Part shown: piece after piece, positions 35,330 through 45,400 of the stretch
Layout of the letters: each line of letters opens with the position of its first letter
Numbering within the stretch: the first letter of the stretch is position 1
NCBI RefSeq assembly: GCF_006542765.1
Contig: NZ_SKCD01000001.1
Coordinates: forward strand, 124,001-188,000
Direction of reading: 5' to 3'
DNA from: Paenibacillus luteus
GTDB lineage: Bacteria; Bacillota; Bacilli; Paenibacillales; Paenibacillaceae
Length of the DNA stretch: 64,000 nucleotides
The notes under the pieces: model-generated
Told to the model about the DNA's origin: nothing
Database searches by the model: none
The model's input: only the letters and a program-made list of their open reading frames with translations
Translations under genes and position numbers: made by a program

Positions 35330-37071
35330 TTTCTCGTCTCCGCCTCTTCTAGTGTAAAGTAAAATGAAACGCCTCGGTTCGTGTTCCTAGCACCAAATTC
35401 GCTTCCATGCAGCTCTAAAATATTTTCCACGATGGCCAGCCCCAATCCGGTCCCACCGGATCTTCGGTCGCGGGAACGTTCTGCCCGGTAAAATTGCTCC
35501 CATATTCGTTTCAAATCGTCTTCGGCTAGCGGAGGCCCCTCGTTTTCCATATAAGTCGCGATTTTCCCGGGCGATAATCTTTGTATGTCTATTTGAATGA
35601 TGCTGTGATCTGATCCATAACGGATAGCATTGCTCAACAGATTTTGAACAACCTGCTCCATTCGTCTGGCATCTGCCTTTACCATCAGTTCCCCAGCCTC
35701 CTGAATCGTTACTCGAAGCTGCTTGCTTTCAAGCTGATAAGAGAAGGAGTCCGCCACGTTCTGAACAAGCTTTGCCAGCGATAGCTCTGTGAATTGCAGC
35801 CGGACCGCTTTCGCTTCGTATTTGGAAAGCTCCAGCATATCCATGATTAACGCATTCATTCGATCCGTTTCATTCACGATCAACTGCAGGTATCGCTCTC
35901 TTTTGTCAGCCGCCACATCATCCTGCAGACCCTCTGCGAACCCCTTTACGATGCCTAGCGGCGTTTTGAGCTCATGGGAGATATTCCCGATTAATTCTTT
36001 GCGCAGCTGCTCTAGCCTTTGTTTCTTGTCCATTTCCTCTTGAAGCTCTCTATTGGACTCGGTAAGCTGCTGCAATGCTGTATTTAAGTTTTCGGATAAT
36101 GTATTCATGCTCCGCGACAAATCTCCAAATTCGTCCTTGGAATGGACCGTAGGCTGTATCGTAAAGTCCAGCTGCGCCATGCGCGTGGCCAACCGGCTAA
36201 GCTTAACTAACGGAAACGATATCAATCTCGAGAATGCCAAGGACAATAAGATCACAAGAACAAGAATAACTGGTGTCAAATAAATAAAGTATCGTTTCAA
36301 AATACTGACGGCTTCCCCCACCGGCTGCAGCGAAGTCATCGCAATGGCATAGCGGTCCTCAGCTTCCCCTCCCGGAAGCGAAAGCATAACGACCGCATAT
36401 TGAATTCCGCTCCAATTGTCCGTCCACTCCATCTTTACAGGCAGGCCGTTATCCAATCGCTGCTCGTTCTGATCTACCACCTGCATCCAATCCGACAAGG
36501 AGCTTTGGATAAGATTATCTTGATAGAAAGGATTGAACGACCGCTGCTCTGGAAGCAAAAGATCGGTTATTTTACCCTTCACGCGCATTAATCCTTCCCC
36601 AAGCTCCGACTCTGACTGCTGCACCTTTACGAGCTGCATAATCGTATCCTTTTCATCCATAAAGAAGCCATCTACCACCAGGCTGTCACCGGTGCGAAGC
36701 CCCGAGGGGATATCTTTCATCATGGTGCCGTCCGATGACAAACGGATCGTAATCACTCGGGAATCTTGCACAAGCTGGATAAAATAAGGATCGACGCTCA
36801 CTCGCTCGAACCGATGGTTAACGATGGAAATGCTAGCATCATGATGATTCATAAAATGGCCGAGCAGTCGTGATTCGTCGATGCCCCCAGCAGGTGTTGC
36901 GGCATACTCGCGTCCGAATTGTGCCACGCTGCTCTCCAGCCGGTCTATTTTGGATGCTCGGTAAAACCGTTCGAAAAACAGCCCCTCCGCCAGCATGACG
37001 AGAGTAAACACGACAAATATCATGGCAGCTGTGACCACGAATAGCTTAACTACAACACTGTTCCTTTTCAT
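35326..37071 (-). CDS. Two-component sensor histidine kinase
   Basis: A 581-residue kinase. Membrane spans at about 8-32 and 260-280 flank an extracellular sensor domain of roughly 225 residues. A HAMP domain follows (about 283-335), then HisKA with the phospho-acceptor His366 in GNISHELKTP. The ATPase domain shows the N box (QNLLSNAIRYG) and G boxes (YMENEGPPLAEDDL, SGGTGLGLAIVENI). It overlaps both the response regulator upstream and the lipoprotein downstream by four bases. The signal is unknown; the large outer domain and the lipoprotein point to the envelope. Confidence 0.93.
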   Translation of the reverse strand: MKRNSVVVKLFVVTAAMIFVVFTLVMLAEGLFFERFYRASKIDRLESSVAQFGREYAATPAGGIDESRLLGHFMNHHDASISIVNHRFERVSVDPYFIQLVQDSRVITIRLSSDGTMMKDIPSGLRTGDSLVVDGFFMDEKDTIMQLVKVQQSESELGEGLMRVKGKITDLLLPEQRSFNPFYQDNLIQSSLSDWMQVVDQNEQRLDNGLPVKMEWTDNWSGIQYAVVMLSLPGGEAEDRYAIAMTSLQPVGEAVSILKRYFIYLTPVILVLVILLSLAFSRLISFPLVKLSRLATRMAQLDFTIQPTVHSKDEFGDLSRSMNTLSENLNTALQQLTESNRELQEEMDKKQRLEQLRKELIGNISHELKTPLGIVKGFAEGLQDDVAADKRERYLQLIVNETDRMNALIMDMLELSKYEAKAVRLQFTELSLAKLVQNVADSFSYQLESKQLRVTIQEAGELMVKADARRMEQVVQNLLSNAIRYGSDHSIIQIDIQRLSPGKIATYMENEGPPLAEDDLKRIWEQFYRAERSRDRRSGGTGLGLAIVENILELHGSEFGARNTNRGVSFYFTLEEAETRK

Positions 37072-37748
37072 GGCTCAAGCTCGAATTTATAGCCAGAACG
37101 GATAACGGTTCGGATCAACCGTTCCTCGCTACCCAGCTTGGCCCGTAATTTTTTGATATGGGTATCCACGGTACGCAAATCGCCAAAATAATCGAATCCC
37201 CATACCGCATTCAAAATGTAGTCACGGGGCAGGACGGTTCCGTAATGCTTCATCATAAAAATAAGCAAATCGTACTCCTTAGGGGACAGATTGACCAGTT
37301 CTCCGCCAACCGTTACCGCATGGGCTCGTTTATTGACAGTCAAATCGCCGAATGAGAGGATATCGCCTTCACGGCCAAGTGTCCCTTCCATTCTCTTTAA
37401 TAAGGCATTCGCTCTGGCGACTAACACCTTGGGGCTAAATGGCTTCGTTACATACTCGTCCGCTCCAAGCTCAAAGCCCATGATTTGATCGTCATCCTCG
37501 GCTCTCGCCGTGATGATAATAATCGGCACATCCGATTTCTGGCGTATACGCCTGCATACCGACCAGCCGTCCATCTCTGGCATCATGATGTCCAACACGA
37601 CCAAATCGACGATCGTCTGCTCGAAGATTTCCAGCGCTTGTCTCCCGTTCTCCGCCTCGTGCACTTCCCATTGTTCCTTCTTGAAATAATCCGTTATAAA
37701 CTCGCGCATTAACGTATCGTCTTCTACCAGCAAGATGTTTCTCTTCAT
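37068..37748 (-). CDS. OmpR-family response regulator
   Basis: A 226-residue regulator with a receiver domain (phospho-acceptor Asp53 in VVLDIMMPEMDG, acidic pocket EDD at 9-11, Lys in YVTKPFSP). The C-terminal winged helix contains LSPKEYDLLIFMMKHYGTVLPRDYILNAVWGFDYFGDLRTVDTHIKKLRAKLG (about 151-203). It is the first gene of the kinase operon and lies 78 bases downstream of a small secreted-protein gene that it may share a transcript with. Confidence 0.94.
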   Translation of the reverse strand: MKRNILLVEDDTLMREFITDYFKKEQWEVHEAENGRQALEIFEQTIVDLVVLDIMMPEMDGWSVCRRIRQKSDVPIIIITARAEDDDQIMGFELGADEYVTKPFSPKVLVARANALLKRMEGTLGREGDILSFGDLTVNKRAHAVTVGGELVNLSPKEYDLLIFMMKHYGTVLPRDYILNAVWGFDYFGDLRTVDTHIKKLRAKLGSEERLIRTVIRSGYKFELEP

Positions 37749-37826
37749 TAATTAACACTCCACATCTATCTGACATCACGTTTACATCTGGAAATGAGAC
37801 GTGTTTGCCTGTCAGCGTTTACGCCC

Positions 37827-38327
37827 TTATCGATTTACAGCATAAACTGCAATTTTATTATCAAACACGCTGATCCAGATTTCACCGTCGCCAATCATAA
37901 TCCCCTTCCAATTGACAAAAACCTTATCCACGTCCTGGGCAAGCAGCTTTTTCTTCACTTGATCCGTTATGATTTGATTATACTTGGAGATAAATTGTTT
38001 TTTCGACGTAATTTCCACCGACTTTCCGTCATGGTTGACCCGGAGCGGATAAGCGATTAAATTGGCAACGGCCTTTTTGTCGTTTGCGGCAACGGCCTTC
38101 TGCAATTTATTGAAAAACTCGATAAACGCCTTCGGATCATCTATGCCGGCAATTTCGTATGGGTTAGCTGCCGAGTCAACAATAACCGAAGGGTTGGTGC
38201 CTTGCTGTTTGGCCGGGGCAATAACAGCGTGCTGTTTCATCGTAGTGCTTTTCTGATCGGCCCAAGCATGCCCCGTCAAAGTCGTTGCAGCAATCGTCAG
38301 GCTTGCTAAAAATATCGTTTTCTTCAT
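37827..38327 (-). CDS. Secreted protein with a nuclear-transport-factor-like small domain
   Basis: A 166-residue exported protein: signal peptide to about residue 23 (GHAWA). The body has DPKAFIEFFNKLQKAVAANDKKAVANLIAYPLRVN and then FVNWKGIMIGDGEIWISVFDNK. This helix pair plus curved sheet is what is seen in SnoaL/NTF2-like stress proteins, though the assignment is by pattern only. It lies directly upstream of the two-component operon and could be its periplasm-side partner or its target. Confidence 0.75.
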   Translation of the reverse strand: MKKTIFLASLTIAATTLTGHAWADQKSTTMKQHAVIAPAKQQGTNPSVIVDSAANPYEIAGIDDPKAFIEFFNKLQKAVAANDKKAVANLIAYPLRVNHDGKSVEITSKKQFISKYNQIITDQVKKKLLAQDVDKVFVNWKGIMIGDGEIWISVFDNKIAVYAVNR

Positions 38328-38477
38328 ATTTCATAACCTCCGTCTCTTGTTTACATTTCCAAGTATAAAGTTCTCTTATGTACGCCGTGTGTACTCCAAA
38401 TGCCCATTTGGACCCAAGAGAGAAGCTAAGCAAGTAATGACTATGACTAAGTATTCTCTTGATCCTATGATTCCAAC

Positions 38478-38513
38478 AAAAAAAAGCCTAAAGGATTAGA
38501 TCCTTTAGGCTTT
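38478..38513 (-). terminator. Native terminator of the interrupted tRNA-Leu gene
   Basis: A 14-base stem (AAAGCCTAAAGGAT and its complement) is followed on the minus strand by eight T residues, 13 bases past the tRNA 3' end. It stays with the 3' fragment and is cut off from any intact tRNA copy at the far end of the element. Confidence 0.8.
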
Positions 38514-38525
38514 AACGTTTCATTA

Positions 38526-38580
38526 TGGTGCCGATGAGAGGACTCGAACCTCCACGGTTTCCCTCACGATTTTGAGTCGC
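38526..38580 (-). tRNA. tRNA-Leu(CAA) 3' fragment = left attachment site of the ICE
   Basis: Read on the minus strand, the sequence runs from GCGACTCAAAATCG (anticodon loop CTCAAAA, anticodon CAA) through a variable arm and GGAGGTTCGAGTCCTCT (T arm) to the acceptor end ATCGGCACCA. The expected 5' half (D arm and acceptor 5' strand) is missing: beyond 38580 the sequence is unrelated. This is the usual scar of an element integrated into a tRNA 3' end. Confidence 0.85.
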
Positions 38581-38630
38581 ACACTCTATTGCGACATGAG
38601 CAGAAGTTAAGTCCAAGAAGAGGAATATAA

Positions 38631-38676
38631 AACCCGCGAAAAGCCTTGTAGAATCAAGGTTTTTCGCGGGTTTTTT
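38631..38676 (+). terminator. Strong terminator at the ICE left end
   Basis: A long stem pairs AACCCGCGAAAA plus CCTTG with CAAGG plus TTTTCGCGGGTT, followed by a T run. It would insulate the element's first operon from chromosomal transcription. Confidence 0.85.
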
Positions 38677-38831
38677 CGTTGAATTCAGAGCCTATCTGAC
38701 TTCCCGACAATCAGCGAAAAAGAAGCTGATTTTAGACGTTGGAAAGAACTCGGAAAGAACTAAAACAGAATCAGCCCGCTCCCTACCATTGACAAATTAA
38801 CGGAGCGATTGCTCCAGGGAGGGTATATATT

Positions 38832-39623
38832 ATGTCCAAAACAACCGTTATCACCATTGCTAATCAGAAAGGCGGCACAGGCAAAACGACCACTGCCTAC
38901 AATCTGGCTTACGCCTTATCTAATGAAGGAAAAAAAGTGCTACTCGTCGATTTTGACCCACAAGGCAATCTGTCCATGTGCTTTGGCATTGAGCAGCCGG
39001 ATCAACTTCCATTCTCAATGTTCAATGTCATGAACGCTATTATGAGCGATGAACCACTTCCTCCTACTGAGGAGTATATCCACTCGCACGGCAATATCGA
39101 CCTCATTCCGAGCAACATTGAGTTGTCCGTTGCCGAGATTAACTTGCGGGATGAAATGGGCGGGGAAAAAACATTAGCTTCCCTACTTGAACCGATGAAG
39201 CCGAACTACGACTACATCATTATTGACACCAATCCTTCACTTGGATTGCTGACGATTAATGCTCTTGCAGCCAGCGATAGCGTGCTGATCCCCGTGAATC
39301 CGCAGCTATGGTCTGCTACAGGATTAACCCAGTTGCTCAGAATCATTGTAAAAGTCAAAAAACGCATCAACCCGCGCATTAGTATTGAAGGCATTCTCAT
39401 GACTATGTGCAACACTCGCACCAACTTGTACAAGGAGGCTTTCCGTCTGGTTAAAGTTTACTACCGCGAAACCTTCCGCATCTTCGATGTGCAGATTCCT
39501 TTGTCCGTTAAAGTAGGCGAAGCAAACTTTTATAGTCAGAGTATTATACAGTTTGAACCCAAATCCAAGGTAGCCGCGGCGTATCAAGAACTAGCGAAGG
39601 AGCTGATGGAGAGTGACTGCTAA
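38832..39623 (+). CDS. parA: ParA-type partition ATPase
   Basis: A 263-residue ParA/Soj ATPase. The deviant Walker A motif reads NQKGGTGKTTTAYNLAYAL (about 11-29), Walker A' reads LLVDFDPQGNLS and Walker B YIIIDTNPSLGLL (about 129-141). AGGGAGGG precedes the ATG. It overlaps parB by eleven bases. Such pairs in ICEs stabilise the excised circular form and may help conjugation. Confidence 0.95.
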   Translation: MSKTTVITIANQKGGTGKTTTAYNLAYALSNEGKKVLLVDFDPQGNLSMCFGIEQPDQLPFSMFNVMNAIMSDEPLPPTEEYIHSHGNIDLIPSNIELSVAEINLRDEMGGEKTLASLLEPMKPNYDYIIIDTNPSLGLLTINALAASDSVLIPVNPQLWSATGLTQLLRIIVKVKKRINPRISIEGILMTMCNTRTNLYKEAFRLVKVYYRETFRIFDVQIPLSVKVGEANFYSQSIIQFEPKSKVAAAYQELAKELMESDC

Positions 39624-40626
39624 ACGTCCCGTTCCCAAACTCTCTAGTATTGATGAGTTGTTGTTGCTATCGGAAAAAGACCAGCCATTGCTTGAACAGG
39701 CCAATGGAATTCAAACTATTCCCATAAATAAAATCAGAATGTACAAAGATCATCCTTTTCGCTTATATGAAGGTGAGCGCTTGGCGGATATGGTGAGCAG
39801 CATTGAGAGCAACGGCATTCTTGTCCCGGTCATTGTGCGAAAGAATGAAGTCGATGAGAACGGTTGTGACCACGAAATGCTGGCTGGACATAACCGAATG
39901 AACGCGGCGCAATTACTAGGGATTGAAAAACTGCCTGCTGTTGTAAAGGAAAATCTTACTGATGAAGAAGCCCTCATGTATGTGGTCGAAACCAATGTGT
40001 TGCAACGCTCTTTTACCGACATGCTCCCTTCTGAAAAGGCCAAGGTACTGAATCTTCGTCACTCTGAAATGTTCTCCCAGGGCAAACGAAACGATATTAT
40101 TGAGGAGCTTAAAAGCCTGGAAAACCCGCAGTACATCAGCGAAAATACAACTTCTGCCCCAGTGGGGCAGAAGTCTACCAGTCGGGATAAAGTTGCTCAA
40201 GAATACGGTTTATCTAAAAATTCCGTCTCCCGATTGCTACGTATTGACAAGCTGATTCCTGAACTAAAGCAGCGTACCGATTTCGAGGAATTGCCTTTAC
40301 GCTGCGCCGTCCATCTATCTTATCTGTCAGAAGATGAACAAAACTTGGTAGAACAAGCTGTAGCAGAAAATGGCTTCAAAGTGGACATGAAAAAGTCCGA
40401 ACTTTTGCAAGGCTACTCTGGCAAGCTCACCGTCGATCAAGCCATTAAAATCTTATCCGGCGAAGCCACCCGCAAGCCGCGTAATAAAACACCAGGCCCA
40501 TTTAAGCTCAAATATAAGGTTTATACAAAATATTTTTCCTCCGCTCAAAAAACTGCTGAGGTCGAAGTGATCATCGACAAGGCATTGGAGATGTATTTCA
40601 CTAATCAGCAAAGAAAATCAAACTAA
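39613..40626 (+). CDS. parB: ParB-type DNA-binding partition protein
   Basis: A 337-residue ParB/Spo0J-like protein starting at GTG inside the end of parA. The ParB N-domain contains MVSSIESNGILVPVIVRKN and the CTP-binding box AGHNRMNAAQLLG (about 98-110). The ENTNVLQRSF-like box appears as VVETNVLQRSF. The HTH (about 193-235) reads RDKVAQEYGLSKNSVSRLLRIDKLI. A perfect DNA palindrome lies in its coding sequence at 40150-40174. Confidence 0.93.
   Translation: MTAKRPVPKLSSIDELLLLSEKDQPLLEQANGIQTIPINKIRMYKDHPFRLYEGERLADMVSSIESNGILVPVIVRKNEVDENGCDHEMLAGHNRMNAAQLLGIEKLPAVVKENLTDEEALMYVVETNVLQRSFTDMLPSEKAKVLNLRHSEMFSQGKRNDIIEELKSLENPQYISENTTSAPVGQKSTSRDKVAQEYGLSKNSVSRLLRIDKLIPELKQRTDFEELPLRCAVHLSYLSEDEQNLVEQAVAENGFKVDMKKSELLQGYSGKLTVDQAIKILSGEATRKPRNKTPGPFKLKYKVYTKYFSSAQKTAEVEVIIDKALEMYFTNQQRKSN
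40150..40174. repeat. Perfect 25-base palindrome inside parB
   Basis: Arms ACTTCTGCCCCA and TGGGGCAGAAGT flank a single G. It encodes T-S-A-P-V-G-Q-K-S just before the HTH. It may be a binding site for the partition proteins or another regulator, or a chance result of codon use. Confidence 0.6.
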
Positions 40627-40757
40627 TTACTCTAAAGAAGGGCTTTCACTTTGAAACTTATATTGTAATACTTTGGATGATTAGCTGTATCTTGACTAAC
40701 AATAAAATCATTCTATCCTAAAGTTTCCCTTAATATCATTAACAATATGGTATGAAA

Positions 40758-41771
40758 CTAAGTGGTTATACCTCGCTTCTTGAAGTAGTTTGTGAATATC
40801 ATTGCCTCACTAATTCTAAACTCTAGGTAATCGCTTTTTTCTTCATCTAGGCTTCTTAAATATTCTTGAAAATCTAAAGAAAATGCACCAAACATTTGTA
40901 ATCCATGTTCATGAAAAAATTTGCCTTTACTGGTATTTTCCTTTGAAGGGTTCAAAAAGAGGTAGTTACCACAATTACCCAAATTCCAAACATCATTCAT
41001 TTCGACCTCATATCGTATATGACCACACATTGCATTTGAGAGCATTATTGCGTCTACATTTTTAAATTTGTCAGATTCAACATAAGATTTTTTGGTGAAG
41101 ACTCCATCTTCCCCAAAAATATATGAATACCACTCATCAAGGTCTGATATTATATCGAGACTGACAACCAAAATATTTAAATCTTCCTCATGCGTCCCAA
41201 TAAACTTCTCATTTGCACTTATAAGAAAATCCTTTAACTTATTATCTAGACGCTTTAATTCCTCAACGCCTGAGTAAACACTACTATCAATATTAGATTC
41301 AATACTCTGAACTACTGAATTCACCACTTCTTCACGTTTTGGAATTCTTTCATCTAAAAATATTTTCAATTTAGAGTTACTTTCAGCATCCCATCTATTA
41401 CTTAAATCTGGCGTTTTTACTTCAATGTTAATTATCTGCTCTTTGTATTTAAAAGAACATTCAGGGTTTTTTCTTCCATTATAGCGAGGTTCGTATTTAA
41501 ACTCATTTTTATAATGTTCAATTATATATGCTAGTACACTAATTTCAGAAGCACTCTGGAGATAAGTAAATTGGGAATATTCAGTTGTAAGCAATAATTT
41601 TCTCTCTAGTAGTTCTTTCATTTCTTTCTGTGTAAGGCAAGTATCAAGAAGTTCTATTGTTTTTCTAAAGTCACTATAATATCTCAAATTTTTAGATTGA
41701 GCAATTTTCAATGGGTTTTCCTTAACTGCCCTACTCATATACTTCTCTATCATATTATTAAATTCTGTCAT
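40758..41771 (-). CDS. AT-rich accessory protein with a possible PD-(D/E)XK nuclease motif
   Basis: A 337-residue protein not recognised as a known family. Residues about 93-118 contain YEPRYNGRKNPECSFKYKEQ followed by INIEVKTPDL, a Glu-x-Lys placed at the end of a beta strand as in PD-(D/E)XK nucleases. The second half has FHEHGLQMFGAFSLDFQEYL. It is the only leftward gene among the first core ICE genes and is clearly more AT-rich than parA/parB, indicating a later insertion. A defence or anti-mobile role is possible but unproven. Confidence 0.7.
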   Translation of the reverse strand: MTEFNNMIEKYMSRAVKENPLKIAQSKNLRYYSDFRKTIELLDTCLTQKEMKELLERKLLLTTEYSQFTYLQSASEISVLAYIIEHYKNEFKYEPRYNGRKNPECSFKYKEQIINIEVKTPDLSNRWDAESNSKLKIFLDERIPKREEVVNSVVQSIESNIDSSVYSGVEELKRLDNKLKDFLISANEKFIGTHEEDLNILVVSLDIISDLDEWYSYIFGEDGVFTKKSYVESDKFKNVDAIMLSNAMCGHIRYEVEMNDVWNLGNCGNYLFLNPSKENTSKGKFFHEHGLQMFGAFSLDFQEYLRSLDEEKSDYLEFRISEAMIFTNYFKKRGITT

Positions 41772-41907
41772 TGAATGACCCCCAAGATTATTTTTAAGAG
41801 ACTACTTATAAATAAGATTCGACAACATCCAATAATTCCTTCCAAAAATTTAGGAATCTTATAGAAAGAACTTCAAAATTATGCATATCTACAAGGAGGA
41901 CGCCACT

Positions 41908-42360
41908 ATGTTTCCAATCTTTAAAGACATCAATCATGAACAATTTTACGAGGGGAATATTCGCATGACCCACAGTCAGAATGACCCGTATCGTCAAGCT
42001 TTCTTTTACATTCTTGGTCTTACACCCCAAACCCGGCAGCATATCCATGATCTCTATAATTACGAAGAACAAGCCATTCGCCTTGAGGCACTAGAACAAG
42101 GATGGCAGACCAGCACCTCTGTCAAAATGACTCGTCTTGGCTTTAACCTGTACAACGGCTATACCGGAGATGCTGAAACCGGACGCGATCATCCGCGTAA
42201 TTATAGTCCATATCAACTATTTGACACTGGACTGATGCCTTACTTTTTTGAAGCGATCAAACTTCGTTATACGGAATACGCTCAATCTCTGGACCTGCCG
42301 TACTTTTCCTTTCCACCAACAAAAACAGATCATCATTCTTCATATGAACACGAAGCCTGA
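41908..42360 (+). CDS. DUF6075-like ICE protein
   Basis: A 150-residue protein. The ATG at 41908 is preceded by AAGGAGG; an earlier in-frame ATG at 41881 lies before that ribosome site. Its sequence (NDPYRQAFFYILGLTPQTRQHIHDLYNYEEQAI; TSVKMTRLGFNLYNGY; LFDTGLMPYFFEAIKLRY) matches a family I recall as DUF6075, found in Firmicutes ICEs next to the helicase gene. No function is established. It sits 46 bases before the giant helicase gene, probably cotranscribed. Confidence 0.8.
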   Translation: MFPIFKDINHEQFYEGNIRMTHSQNDPYRQAFFYILGLTPQTRQHIHDLYNYEEQAIRLEALEQGWQTSTSVKMTRLGFNLYNGYTGDAETGRDHPRNYSPYQLFDTGLMPYFFEAIKLRYTEYAQSLDLPYFSFPPTKTDHHSSYEHEA

Positions 42361-42405
42361 ATCATCTAGCACCTATCTAACTCCAAACAGAAAGGAGAGC
42401 CTGAT

Positions 42406-45400
42406 ATGAGCCGCATTCAGCCTTTGCGCCATCTGTACACAACCACTATTCATGACATCACATCCAGCGGAGACAACTGGCAACAATACCTGCACTTCGC
42501 TGCATCTATTTACAAATACTCATTTGATAACAGTCTGCTCATTTATGCCCAGCGTCCGGATGCGGCCATGTTGGCTCCCCTCTCGCTCTGGAATCAGCTA
42601 GGCCGTTATGTGAGAAAAGGAGAAAAGAGCATTGCCGTCTGTGATTTCCAGCAAAATAGTCCAACATTGAGCCATTTATTCGACGTTACCCAAACAACAG
42701 GTAAACAACCCCCTTCTCTCTGGAATCTGAAACAGCTTAATCCTGACGAACTAGCTGGACGATTGACCTCCTACGATACACTGAACCTTACCGAAGCCAT
42801 CTCCCAACTCGTTCATTCCAAGATTCATTCATCTTGGAATGAATGGCTGCAAGACATTGAACATGATATTCACGATCATTTCTTAGGCAGAATCCCCGTG
42901 CTGGGACTTGAACAGCACATGGGTGATTTAATAGAAGATAGCGTTCGCTATCTCATCCACCACCGCTGTCAGTTGCCTGAACCAAATCTTACTGACTTTT
43001 CGACAATCACCCATTTTGATACGTTGCCGCTTGCTGCACGCTTGGGTTACCAAGTGAATACTCACGCCCGAAGCCTTCTCACGGACATTGCCCGTTACGT
43101 AAAAATAATGGAACAGGAAAGGAACCACGCTCATGAATCATCCCAACAAAACAACCCTGACATACCACGAAGTAGACGGATTGCTGTATCCGAACCTGCA
43201 AATCTCGAACGAAGCGACAACCGATCAACAGCCTTTGGGCAAATTTGGACGGCTGGCACTGAATCATTTGCGGAATCATCACCCGCAACGTTTTCAGATT
43301 CTTCAAATGGAAGGCAATCTGATGAAGAAAATGCATCAGGTCGAAAGGGAAGCACTGGAACGGATGGAACAATTGACCGATCAACTTCTACGCCCTCAGC
43401 CCCTGCCACAGACGGACGATACATTGGAACGGACACGCCACCTGAACCAGATCAAATCGACAGCGGAGGAACTGGTCATGAACGACATCATTCTGAAACC
43501 ACGGTAACTAAAGCAAGTGTTCCTTCACCTACCTCAACTGAACCGCCATCAAGCGGTTCTTTTTTTATGCCCGAAAAAGAAGCGTCCACTTCCGAAATAC
43601 GTAATGGAGAAGACATCCTTGCCTACTTAATCGTAAGCAATAAAAGCTCCTGGGCAACAAAGCAACGTATCTATCAATTTGTAGTAGATAATCATCCTGT
43701 TAAATCGACGGAGCTTATCTCCCTTCTAAAATCATTGTATGTCATCAGCGGGGCAAGAGGAGATTTTGAGAATGGTCTTGTCGGGTATGGCTTTGATGGC
43801 AAAGGAGTTACGGTGTCCTGGAAAGATACAAATGGCTCCCATGAAGAACATTTTAAATGGAAGAAATTTAGTGATACGTTGCTTCAGTTAATAGCAGAAG
43901 GACGTTATGACGAACACGCCGCTCCCTTTCCACCTGTAGAGCCAGAATGGACACTATTTAATTACGCCAACGAACAAGCAGAGTTTAAAGATGATTTTAA
44001 AGAACCCGAACTCCAAAACAATAACCCCGATCATGACAATGGCCGGCAGCAAAGTGTTCAATCACAGTCATCAAGCACCGAAAGCATGGATGCGAATGCA
44101 ACATCTACGCCAGATATTCAACAGCCAATCCTTGCTGCGGCAAATTATCGCTTTCATGCCGAGCTATCGCCTTATGTATCAGGTCCAAAGAGCAAGTATA
44201 AACGGAACGTCGAAGCGATTCGCCTACTCAAGCAACTGGAATCAGAGCAGGGCCAAGCAACAGCGGATGAACAATATATTTTAGCCGGTTATGTGGGATG
44301 GGGAGGATTAGCGAATGCTTTTCATCCTACTGCAAATGGATGGGAAACTGAATATGCCGAGTTAAAGCAACTTTTGGATGAAGATGAATATGCAGCAGCC
44401 CGCAACTCTACCATTACAGCCTTCTATACCGAGCAGTCCTTAATTCAGAGCATCCATACAACCTTGCAGCGTTTTGGCCTGTCCAATGGTGCTGGACGCC
44501 GCCTGCTTGAGCCTTCGATGGGCAGCGGGAACTTCTTTTCTATTGTGCCGCCGGAGTGGGAGAATGCTGAACTTCACGGTGTAGAATTGGATTCGTTGAC
44601 AGGAAGAATTTCACGACAGCTTTATCCCAAGGCGAACATTCATATTCAAGGTTTTGAAACCATAGACTGGCGTGAACAACGATTTGATGCTATGTTTTCC
44701 AACATTCCCTTTCATATCATACGTATCCATGACCGCCGCTACACTAGCAGCCACTACATTCACGACTACTTTTTTATCCGTTCGCTGGACTTGCTCAAGC
44801 CAGGGGGCATGTTAGCTTTTATCGTCAGTAAAGGCACAATGGACAAACGGGACTCTAGTGTGCGGCAGATCCTAGCTCAAAAGGCTGAATTAATTGGCAT
44901 GGTTCGTTTACCAAACACGACCTTTCAATCTCTCGCTGGCGCTACAGTTACCACCGATATTGTATTTCTGCAAAAGCGAGAATCCCCGCTTCCTCTCACC
45001 CAAGCAGATATGCCTGAATGGATAGATGTTGGCGAAACACTAGATGGTGTACCTGTTAATCGCTATTACCTGTCCCATCCTGAAATGCTGCTCGGACAAA
45101 TGCAATGGGATCGGGGCATGTATGGGGCAGAGAAAACAAGTGCTTGTATTCCACATGAAGGACTACCTTTGCTACCTGCCCTGGAGCAAGCACTCGGCAC
45201 ATTACAAGCTCGTTTTCCTGAGTTGCCTAATTCAGCACAAACCCAAAACAATAATACCTCCCTCTTACTGGATGAGGAAGAACAACAAGCCCGAGAAGCA
45301 CCACCTGGTACAAAAAACTTTACATTTATCGTCGAACAGGAACGCATCTCTTTCTGTGAAAATGGTATTCTCCTCCCTCAAGACATCAAAGGTAAAAAAG

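Noticed and set aside
38739..38760. Short direct repeat GGAAAGAACT / CGGAAAGAAC near the ICE left end
   Set aside because: Too short and only two copies; not enough to call recombinase arm sites.
38799..38813. GGAGC-GATT-GCTCC hairpin just before the parA ribosome site
   Set aside because: A five-base stem is common by chance; it could affect translation but there is no further support.
43991..44284. 97-residue frame overlapping the helicase gene
   Set aside because: Unlike the tnpV frame, it shows no recognisable family pattern, and the helicase frame at this place resumes normal domain sequence.
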